Assembly: GCA_022361135.1 (NCBI GenBank)
Contig: JAKSBM010000383.1
Span: forward strand, 1-6,064
Length of the DNA stretch: 6,064 nucleotides
Source: Desulfobacterales bacterium
GTDB taxonomy: Bacteria > Desulfobacterota > Desulfobacteria > Desulfobacterales > Desulfobacteraceae
Direction of reading: 5' to 3'
Part shown: piece by piece, positions 1 through 4,759 of the stretch
Layout: each line of letters starts with the position of its first letter
How positions within the stretch are numbered: the first letter of the stretch is position 1
Position numbers and translations under genes: made by a program
The notes under the pieces: model-generated
The model's database searches: none
Seen by the model: only the letters and a program-made list of their open reading frames with translations
What the model was told of the DNA's origin: nothing

Positions 1-1044
1 GGAGACCGGTCCGGCTGCGGCATATTCGGTTGTGTTGAGCAGGGTGTCAATGGAGGAGAGCTCGATGTTGTCCCCCACCGGGGTGCCGGAGCCGTGGCAT
101 TCCATGTATTGGACCTGGGCCGGAGACCAGCCGGCCATGTGATAGGCTGCGGCCATGGCCCGGATCTGTCCCTCCGAGGCCGGAGCCACCAAATTGCCCT
201 CGATGTCGTTGGATACCCCGTATCCCTGGATCACGCCGTGGATGGTATCGCCGCAAGCCAGGGCATCCTCCAGTCGTTTGAGGATGACAATGCCGGCCCC
301 TTCGCCCACCACCAGGCCGTTGGCGGTCTGGTCAAAGGGGGCGCAGCGCCCCGTGGGGGAGAGGGCCTTGAGCTGGGAAAATCCCACCTGGGTGTAAAGG
401 CTGTCCGGCCGGGACACCCCGCCGGCCACCATGGCATCCACCCGGCCCCTGCGCAGCTGTTCACAGGCCAGTTTGATGGAAAACAGGGAGGAGGCACAGG
501 CCGCATCCAGGGTATAGGTACCGCCCCCGAATCCCAGGGCGCGGGCCAGAAGGGCGGCGGGTTCCGAGACAATGGTGGCGGCCCGGGCGGCATCCTTGGC
601 CCGGTTCGGGGTCAGGCTGTGACCCAGTAGTTGACGGGAAAATCGTGAGGCCCCCTCCGTGGGCAGGGCAATGGCTGCCAGGATCACCCCGGTGCGTTGC
701 CGGACCGTGTCGGGCAGGGCACAGTGCAGGGCGGCGTCCCGTCCTGCGGTCAAGGTCAGATGGTGGAGGGGATCCAGGGGGGCCAGATTATCCGGGGCCA
801 GCTGGAATCCATGGGCGTCGAATTGAAAATCGGTAATCAGTCCGGCCCGGGTGGAAACCACGCCGTCGGGACGGGAGGGATGGGCATACAGGGCTTCCGC
901 CGGGGCGGCCCATCGGTGGGCCGGGACCGGGATAACGGATTCCTGTTGGGCCAGGATCCGGTCCAGAAGTATATCTACGTTGGATGCGCCGGGAAAGACG
1001 CCGGCCATGGACACCACGGCAATGTTACAGGCTATCGATTTCAT
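1..1044 (-). CDS. Beta-ketoacyl synthase (PKS/PUFA-synthase-type KS domain), partial, runs off the left edge
   Basis: The first 348 residues of a ketosynthase that carries out decarboxylative Claisen condensation in polyketide or polyunsaturated fatty acid synthesis. It opens with the KS signature IAVVSMAGVFPGA (residues 8-20). The active-site Cys is C183 in DAACASS (180-186), followed by a GGV turn near 208-210, the SPTGRCAPFDQTANGLVVGEGAG segment around 229-251 and the first catalytic His, H317, in ECHGSGTPVGD. The last catalytic residues (second His near NxGH) and any acyltransferase, ACP, KR or DH domains lie outside the window. The style (DAACASS, GEGAG, long loop between N-terminus and active site) points to a type I multidomain PKS or Pfa/Hgl-like synthase rather than FabF; this is inference. 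HGSGT in place of the usual HGTGT is a mild variation. The ATG at 1044 is chosen because it precedes the first conserved strand directly; no Shine-Dalgarno sequence is visible upstream (see promoter entry). It lies downstream of the rhomboid gene on the same strand but across 166 bp, so it may be a separate unit. Confidence 0.93.
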   Translation of the reverse strand, partial: MKSIACNIAVVSMAGVFPGASNVDILLDRILAQQESVIPVPAHRWAAPAEALYAHPSRPDGVVSTRAGLITDFQFDAHGFQLAPDNLAPLDPLHHLTLTAGRDAALHCALPDTVRQRTGVILAAIALPTEGASRFSRQLLGHSLTPNRAKDAARAATIVSEPAALLARALGFGGGTYTLDAACASSLFSIKLACEQLRRGRVDAMVAGGVSRPDSLYTQVGFSQLKALSPTGRCAPFDQTANGLVVGEGAGIVILKRLEDALACGDTIHGVIQGYGVSNDIEGNLVAPASEGQIRAMAAAYHMAGWSPAQVQYMECHGSGTPVGDNIELSSIDTLLNTTEYAAAGPVS

Positions 1045-1051
1045 AGGGGCT

Positions 1052-1080
1052 CTTATAAGAGAGATGGGGCCGGATTTCAA
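1052..1080 (-). promoter_or_regulatory. Candidate sigma70 promoter for the ketosynthase gene, placed for a leaderless transcript
   Basis: On the minus strand TTGAAA (1080-1075) and TATAAG (1057-1052) are separated by exactly 17 bp; each hexamer matches consensus at 5 of 6 positions. Seven bases separate the -10 from the ATG at 1044, so the expected transcription start falls on or next to the A of the start codon. The absence of any ribosome binding site before that ATG fits a leaderless message. It is only a sequence match. Confidence 0.4.
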
Positions 1081-1086
1081 CCGGGC

Positions 1087-1115
1087 AATGTAAGAGTTGT
1101 GTAAAACCTTGTGAA
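1087..1115 (-). promoter_or_regulatory. Weaker alternative promoter for the ketosynthase gene
   Basis: TTCACA (1115-1110, 5 of 6 to consensus) and TACATT (1092-1087, 4 of 6) are 17 bp apart on the minus strand. Initiation here, near 1080, would give a leader of about 36 bases before the ATG at 1044, but that leader would contain no clear Shine-Dalgarno sequence. It competes with the closer promoter candidate as an explanation. Confidence 0.22.
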
Positions 1116-1210
1116 TTCAGCCGGAAGTCGGGCTTGCTCACGGTCCGGATCAAATGGGTTCGGAGGATTTAAATTTAGCTTTCAGCTCAACTTTCACTCC
1201 AGGGGGCGCA

Positions 1211-1918
1211 TCACATCAGGGTGAGCACCAGGGCATGGATCAGGGGGCGGCAAAGGAAGTAAAGGGTCACCAGGGCCAGGGTAACGGCCAGGGCCTTTTC
1301 CATGCCGGTTTCCCTGCGCTGTCCATTGTGTTTCAGGCACCAGGCCAGGACAAATCCCCCCACGAATCCCCCCCCGTGTCCCCAATTGTTGATGTTGGGA
1401 ATGATAAAGCCCATGAGGGCCAGACTCATGATCCAGCCCCAGGTCTGGCGGAGGACATATTGGCCCAGGGGGCCGCCGCTGGAGTAGCCGAAGTAAAGCT
1501 GTGCGCCGATGAGGCCGCAGAGCCCGGCAGACGCCCCAATGGTGAGGTAAACCCCGCCCAGGTAGGAAAGGTAAAATCCCAGGGCCCCGGACAGGCTGTA
1601 GATGGAAAACATCCGGGCCACTCCGTATTCGGCAATGGCCATGGCCCCCACGGTCCTGAGGGCCATCATGTTGAAAACAATGTGGAGGAGGCTGCCGTGG
1701 AGCCAATTGGCCGTAAGCAGGGACCACCAGGCCTGGTATCCGTCAATGGGGATGATCCCCGATGCCCCCATGAAGTTGAGCACGTCCGTTGTGGGGGATA
1801 GGGCGGAAAAGGGGCTCAGGCTCCATTGCATGGTGGGCAGGCTCAGGAGGAGGCAAACCACAAAGAGGGCAATGTTGACGCCGACAATGGTCTTGAGGGT
1901 GTTGCGGGGCGTTATCAT
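1211..1918 (-). CDS. Rhomboid family intramembrane serine protease
   Basis: A 235-residue integral membrane protein that should cleave transmembrane helices of other membrane proteins within the cytoplasmic membrane. The rhomboid signature is complete: WWSLLTANWLHGSLLHIVFN (64-83) supplies H74, H79 and the oxyanion-side N83; TIGASAGLCGLIGA (126-139) holds the catalytic S130; and NNWGHGGGFVGG (177-188) holds the catalytic H181, giving the Ser/His dyad. Hydrophobic stretches at about 8-27, 66-92, 103-122, 127-146, 159-176, 182-196 and 208-232 suggest the six-helix core plus one extra C-terminal helix. There is no long soluble domain. The start at 1918 is secure because an in-frame TAA (the stop of the upstream gene) lies only two codons earlier. 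With a 6-bp gap to that gene and no good ribosome binding site, it is probably co-transcribed and translationally coupled to it. The substrate cannot be told from sequence. No clear terminator follows. Confidence 0.95.
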   Translation of the reverse strand: MITPRNTLKTIVGVNIALFVVCLLLSLPTMQWSLSPFSALSPTTDVLNFMGASGIIPIDGYQAWWSLLTANWLHGSLLHIVFNMMALRTVGAMAIAEYGVARMFSIYSLSGALGFYLSYLGGVYLTIGASAGLCGLIGAQLYFGYSSGGPLGQYVLRQTWGWIMSLALMGFIIPNINNWGHGGGFVGGFVLAWCLKHNGQRRETGMEKALAVTLALVTLYFLCRPLIHALVLTLM

Positions 1919-1924
1919 CTGGGT

Positions 1925-2467
1925 TTAATTCAGCTTTACGTCTTCAAGGGTTATGGTGCTCAGGTATTCCCTGACAGCCCCCAGGGTGAGGGTAAACATC
2001 TTGGTTCCGGTGAGGACGGCCACGGCATTGTCCGGGTTGCCGCAGGCATTGGCAAAGACAGGCCCCATGACGTTGGCGGGTTCCTGGGTGCCCTCGGGGG
2101 ATTCCTTCATGGCGGCCACGTAGAGATCCAACCGTTCCTTGAGGATGTTGAAATAATCAATCTGGGTGCCGGTGGTGGTTTCCGTGAGCATGCTGATGTT
2201 TTTGGAAACCTCCTGGATCATTTGCCAGTAAATATCGGTCAAGGGCGCCTTGTTGGCATCGGTGGGGGCCATGAAGTAGGAGAGTCCCCAGCCCACACTG
2301 AGAATTTTAAGGATTCCCAGCTCATATTCCACGGCGGTCATATTGAGTCCGGAATCTTCGGGAAGGGTGCCCATGAGGGCTTTGAGGTCTTCTCGGTCAA
2401 TGGCAAAGGCGGCCAGATGTTGGGCCGCCTCTTCCACGCTCAGGTCCTTGGTTTTGATGGTGTTCAT
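1925..2467 (-). CDS. Conserved-looking protein of unknown function (180 residues), first gene of the leftward unit
   Basis: I do not recognise this family. The product is soluble and probably mostly helical, with no signal peptide and no membrane segment; a mildly hydrophobic stretch GILKILSVGWGLSYFMAP (51-68) looks like a buried helix. It has one cysteine (C142, in NACGNPDN) and an acidic N-terminal half rich in Glu and Asp. The reading frame could open at 2581, but I place the start at the ATG at 2467 (MNTIKTKDLS) because the 38 residues upstream are compositionally unlike the rest (Arg/Cys/Ser-rich) and would span the divergent promoter region. The ribosome binding site before 2467 is weak: an A-rich run and AAAGAA about 8 to 13 bases upstream. 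It ends 6 bp before the rhomboid gene, so the two are likely made together; it could act with, regulate, or be unrelated to the protease. Confidence 0.8.
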   Translation of the reverse strand: MNTIKTKDLSVEEAAQHLAAFAIDREDLKALMGTLPEDSGLNMTAVEYELGILKILSVGWGLSYFMAPTDANKAPLTDIYWQMIQEVSKNISMLTETTTGTQIDYFNILKERLDLYVAAMKESPEGTQEPANVMGPVFANACGNPDNAVAVLTGTKMFTLTLGAVREYLSTITLEDVKLN

Positions 2468-2496
2468 ATATATATTCTTTTTTCTTTGGTGTCGTA

Positions 2497-2525
2497 TACA
2501 AAAGCTAACATTTATGGCATATAAT
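2497..2525 (+). promoter_or_regulatory. Candidate promoter of the rightward unit (MoaD-like onward)
   Basis: A perfect TATAAT lies at 2520-2525. The 17-bp-spaced upstream hexamer, TACAAA at 2497-2502, matches TTGACA at only 3 of 6 positions, so this promoter would depend on its -10 or on an activator. Transcription would start near 2532, giving a leader of about 35 bases before the ATG at 2567. Confidence 0.38.
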
Positions 2526-2548
2526 ACGCACTTTAACAAAAGTCGCAA
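2520..2548 (-). promoter_or_regulatory. Candidate promoter of the leftward unit (unknown gene and rhomboid)
   Basis: On the minus strand TTGCGA (2548-2543, 4 of 6 to consensus) and TATTAT (2526-2521, 5 of 6) are 16 bp apart. Transcription would start near 2514, leaving a leader of about 47 bases before the ATG at 2467. The -10 overlaps the forward -10 at 2520-2525. Evidence is sequence match and position only. Confidence 0.35.
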
Positions 2549-2566
2549 CCAAGAATGTGAGCGTAA

Positions 2567-2797
2567 ATGATCAAGATCCAACTCAAGCTATTCGTCACCC
2601 TGGCCAAGTATCTGCCGGAAAATGCCCAGGAATATCCCCTGGATGAGGGAACCTCAATCGAGGATCTCATCACGGATCTGGGCCTGCCCAGGGAGGAGGT
2701 GAAGCTGATCTTTGTCAATGGTCGGAAGACCGAATCCAGCTATCTTCTCCAGGACAATGATCGGCTGGGGCTCTTCCCCCCGGTGGGGGGTGGATGA
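2567..2797 (+). CDS. MoaD/ThiS family ubiquitin-fold sulfur carrier protein
   Basis: A 76-residue beta-grasp protein with the hallmark exposed GlyGly C-terminus (FPPVGGG, 70-76), which needs no processing. The FVNGR turn (49-53) and DNDRLGLFPPVGGG end (63-76) are typical of MoaD-like carriers, and the length is normal. In the family an E1-like enzyme adenylates the last Gly, which then carries sulfur as a thiocarboxylate for molybdopterin/tungstopterin, thiamine or other sulfur-containing products. The next gene, 3 bp downstream, encodes exactly such an E1, so the pairing is well supported. No moaE, thiG or other pathway gene is present, so the end product is unknown; in anaerobes similar pairs often sit by tungsten-dependent aldehyde ferredoxin oxidoreductase genes, but none lies here. 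The ribosome binding site is poor (GTGAG at 2557-2561). Confidence 0.92.
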   Translation: MIKIQLKLFVTLAKYLPENAQEYPLDEGTSIEDLITDLGLPREEVKLIFVNGRKTESSYLLQDNDRLGLFPPVGGG

Positions 2798-2800
2798 TCC

Positions 2801-3505
2801 ATGGCTGATTTTTCCCAAAATCGGTATGAACGGAACTTTGAAACCCTTAAGCCCGAAGACCAGGAACGGCTGGCCCAAAGCCGGGTCTGCATCCTGGGCC
2901 TGGGGGGATTGGGGGGCGGGGTTTGCGAGAATCTGGCCCGCATCGGTGTGGGGGCCTTGACCCTGGTGGACGGGGATGCCTTTGATCCCACCAACCTCAA
3001 CCGGCAGTTGTTGAGCCGGGAGGACCTGATCGGCGTTCCCAAGGCCCATGCGGCCCGGGATCGCGTCCAAGGGATCAATTCCCAGGTCCAGGTCCGGTGC
3101 GAAACCGTTTTCGGGGATGCAGAGAGTCTGCCGGGACTGCTCAAGGATGCAGATCTGGTGGTGGACTGCCTGGATACCATCCAGGCCAGGTTCCTCCTCC
3201 AGGATGCGGCCCAGGCTGCAGGCATTCCCATTGTCTCCGGCGCCATTGCCGGTGTCTGCGGCCAGGTGACGGTGATCCATCCCCAGGACAAGGGGTTTGA
3301 GTTGATTTACGGACCGCGGGATGCGGAACGGAACCGGGGAATCGAATCCCGAACCGGGAACATTTCCCATTGTGCGCTCCTGGTGGCCTGTCTCCAGGCC
3401 TCTGAAGCGGTGAAGGTGTTGCTCAACCGGGGTCAGATCCTGAGAAATCAGATGCTGATCCTCGATCTTTGGTCCAACACCTTTGAAACCGTGGACCTGG
3501 TCTGA
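2801..3505 (+). CDS. HesA/MoeB/ThiF family E1-like adenylyltransferase
   Basis: A 234-residue ATP-dependent enzyme expected to form an acyl-adenylate on the GlyGly tail of the MoaD-like protein encoded 3 bp upstream. Visible motifs in order: RYERN (8-12), the nucleotide-binding loop GLGGLGG (33-39) after a beta strand, DGD (57-59), NLNRQ (65-69) with the conserved Arg R68, the conserved Lys K81 in GVPKAHAARDRV, and DCLD (122-125). The C-terminal core helix ACLQASEAVKVLL (196-208) matches MoeB-like proteins. What is missing is notable: there are no CxxC zinc pairs, and in an ungapped comparison with MoeB around residue 186 the usual cysteine position is occupied by Glu. The protein ends soon after the core, so it lacks any rhodanese domain. 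It is therefore a minimal adenylating enzyme, with sulfur supplied elsewhere. The upstream gene's GC-rich last codons (around 2785-2793) probably serve as ribosome binding site. Confidence 0.93.
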   Translation: MADFSQNRYERNFETLKPEDQERLAQSRVCILGLGGLGGGVCENLARIGVGALTLVDGDAFDPTNLNRQLLSREDLIGVPKAHAARDRVQGINSQVQVRCETVFGDAESLPGLLKDADLVVDCLDTIQARFLLQDAAQAAGIPIVSGAIAGVCGQVTVIHPQDKGFELIYGPRDAERNRGIESRTGNISHCALLVACLQASEAVKVLLNRGQILRNQMLILDLWSNTFETVDLV

Positions 3506-3536
3506 ACCCATTGGCCGGGAGCAGGGAGGTAACTCA

Positions 3537-4280
3537 ATGTATGCCCAGGCAGCAGCTCTGATCACGTCGGCCAAGCGGTGCATTGCATTCACCGGTGCCG
3601 GTATTTCCGTTGAAAGCGGCGTTCCCGCCTTCCGGGGGGAGAACGGCCTCTGGAACAAATACGATCCAGCCACCTTTGACATCGGCTATTTCAATCAATT
3701 CACCCTGGAATCCTGGGAGGCCATCCGGACCATATTCTACGATCTTTTCGGTCAGGTTTTGCCCAATACCGCACACTATGGTCTGGCCGAGTTGGAAGCC
3801 CGGGGACTCATCCAGGGGGTGATCACCCAGAATGTGGACAATCTCCACTTTGATGCCGGTTCCCAGGTGGTCCATGAATTCCACGGCTCCCTGAAAAAGG
3901 TGGTCTGCATGGATTGCAAAAGCCAATATCCCATTGCCGAAATCTGCCTGGATCCCCTTCCTCCCCTGTGTGAAAAATGCCAGGGCATCCTGAAACCCGA
4001 TGTGGTCTTTTTCGGGGAATCCATCCCCGAAGTTCCGGCCAAGGCCGGGTTTGGCGAAGCGGAAAATGCCGATTGTTTTTTGCTCATCGGCACCACCGGT
4101 TCCGTGGCCCCGGCCAATATGATCCCCCCCCTGGCCAAAAGGAATGGGGCCACCATCATTGAGATCAATCCCGAGCCCTCGGAATACACCCGGGACACCA
4201 CCGATGTGTTTATCCAGGAAAAGGCCTGCATGGCCGTGGAAAAACTCATGGAAGCCATCGATGAAATGGAGCGGGAATAG
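3537..4280 (+). CDS. Sir2-family NAD-dependent protein deacylase (sirtuin)
   Basis: A 247-residue cytoplasmic enzyme that removes acyl groups from lysine side chains, consuming NAD and releasing nicotinamide and O-acyl-ADP-ribose. The core is complete: GAGISVESGVPAFRG (20-34), QNVDNLH (98-104) with N99 and D101, the catalytic H116 in EFHGSLKKV, a zinc site C124-x2-C127 and C145-x2-C148, KPDVVFFGE (153-161), GTTGSVAPA (185-193) and IIEINPEP (207-214). Length is normal for bacterial CobB-like proteins. An earlier in-frame ATG exists at 3483, but it lies inside the end of the preceding gene; the start at 3537 has a strong AGGGAGGT (3523-3530) at proper spacing. At the position where CobB/SIRT5 carry Tyr-x-x-Arg, this protein has Y68 but Phe at 71, which favours deacetylase over desuccinylase activity (inference). 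The gap from the E1 gene is 31 bp. Confidence 0.95.
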   Translation: MYAQAAALITSAKRCIAFTGAGISVESGVPAFRGENGLWNKYDPATFDIGYFNQFTLESWEAIRTIFYDLFGQVLPNTAHYGLAELEARGLIQGVITQNVDNLHFDAGSQVVHEFHGSLKKVVCMDCKSQYPIAEICLDPLPPLCEKCQGILKPDVVFFGESIPEVPAKAGFGEAENADCFLLIGTTGSVAPANMIPPLAKRNGATIIEINPEPSEYTRDTTDVFIQEKACMAVEKLMEAIDEMERE

Positions 4281-4343
4281 GGCGCTGAATCTTGGATTGT
4301 TTTTGTTTGAATCTACATGTGTATATGCAATTAAGGAGCTGTA

Positions 4344-4676
4344 ATGGCTGAAGAATGCCTGTTTTGTAATATCAGTCAGGGAAAAACCGATACGGAATTT
4401 TTGTATGAAGATGAGATCTGTGTGGTCTTCCGGGATATCAATCCGGCGGCACCGGTCCATTTGTTGATCGTGCCCAAAAAACACATCCGCAGTGTCAACG
4501 ATCTCACCGAATCCGATCCAGCCATCGTGGGCCATCTTTTCATGGTTGCCAAGGATATGGCAAAGGCCCAGGGCGTCAATGAATCGGGATATCGCCTTTT
4601 CTTCAACGTGGAGCGGGGCGGAGGCCAGGTCATTTTCCACCTCCACCTCCATCTGCTGGGAGGGTGGAAGCGCTAA
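4344..4676 (+). CDS. HIT (histidine triad) family hydrolase, Hint-like
   Basis: A 110-residue cytoplasmic nucleotide-binding protein; Hint-type members hydrolyse AMP-linked phosphoramidates and adenylates through the middle His of the triad. The triad motif is HLHLHLL (99-105), so H101 is the predicted nucleophile. CLFC (5-8), H47 in VPKKH and H99 form the zinc site usual in Hint proteins. Other expected blocks are present: FRDINPAAPVHLLIVPKKH (29-47), SGYRLFFN (81-88) with N88, and GGGQ (92-95). Length is normal; the C-terminus ends GGWKR rather than the common GGR. The start is well defined: AAGGAG at 4333-4338, five bases before ATG. A 63-bp gap follows the sirtuin stop, AT-richer than the rest but with no convincing promoter or terminator, so read-through from the sirtuin unit is plausible. 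Confidence 0.95.
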   Translation: MAEECLFCNISQGKTDTEFLYEDEICVVFRDINPAAPVHLLIVPKKHIRSVNDLTESDPAIVGHLFMVAKDMAKAQGVNESGYRLFFNVERGGGQVIFHLHLHLLGGWKR

Positions 4677-4759
4677 TCCCTGAATAATCTGTATGACTTC
4701 ATCCTGTATCTCTGTGTTGCTGTTAATTCTGAATTTCTGATCTTGTAGGAGGAAAGTTG

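Noticed and set aside
94..1104. Plus-strand open frames at the left end (94-630, 697-1104)
   Set aside because: Both lie antisense to the ketosynthase coding region, whose active-site motifs are intact.
1045..1210. Rho-independent terminator after the rhomboid gene
   Set aside because: Only weak, short inverted repeats occur (for example AGCT-TTC-AGCT at 1177-1187 and an imperfect GC-rich repeat near 1120-1133), and none is followed by a T-run on the minus strand.
1154..2524. Plus-strand open frames 1154-1801 and 1826-2524
   Set aside because: Antisense to the rhomboid and the unknown gene; composition is Gly/His/Gln-rich and no motif is present.
2468..2581. N-terminal extension of the unknown minus-strand gene up to 2581
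   Set aside because: The extra 38 residues differ in composition and would cover the divergent promoter region and overlap the opposite MoaD-like start; the ATG at 2467 is simpler.
3330..3365. tRNA T-arm-like sequence (gggaatcgaatccc region)
   Set aside because: It lies inside the E1-like coding frame, and no acceptor, D or anticodon arms surround it.
3483..3536. Upstream in-frame start of the sirtuin at 3483
   Set aside because: It would overlap the end of the E1-like gene and has no ribosome binding site, while the ATG at 3537 has a strong one and directly precedes the conserved domain.
2654..3682. Long minus-strand open frame (342 codons) opposite the E1-like gene
   Set aside because: It is antisense to a gene with complete family motifs. 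Its translation is low-complexity Gly/Pro/Gln-rich, as expected from the reverse of GC-rich codons, and it has no family signature.
3537..4280. Sir2 gene as part of an antiphage NAD-depletion defence system
   Set aside because: Defence SIR2 domains generally lack the zinc ribbon and are fused to or paired with partners such as Argonaute, HerA or TPR domains. This one is a classical stand-alone deacylase with both CxxC pairs and no such partner.
3534..4652. Long minus-strand open frame (372 codons) opposite the sirtuin and HIT genes
   Set aside because: It spans two real genes and their gap, has no recognisable domain and is His/Gly/Asp-rich as a shadow of forward codons.
4677..4759. Flagellar-type (sigma28) or sigma54 promoter before the chemoreceptor
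   Set aside because: I could not find TAAA-15 bp-GCCGATAA-like or TGGCAC-5 bp-TTGC-like spacing in this gap.
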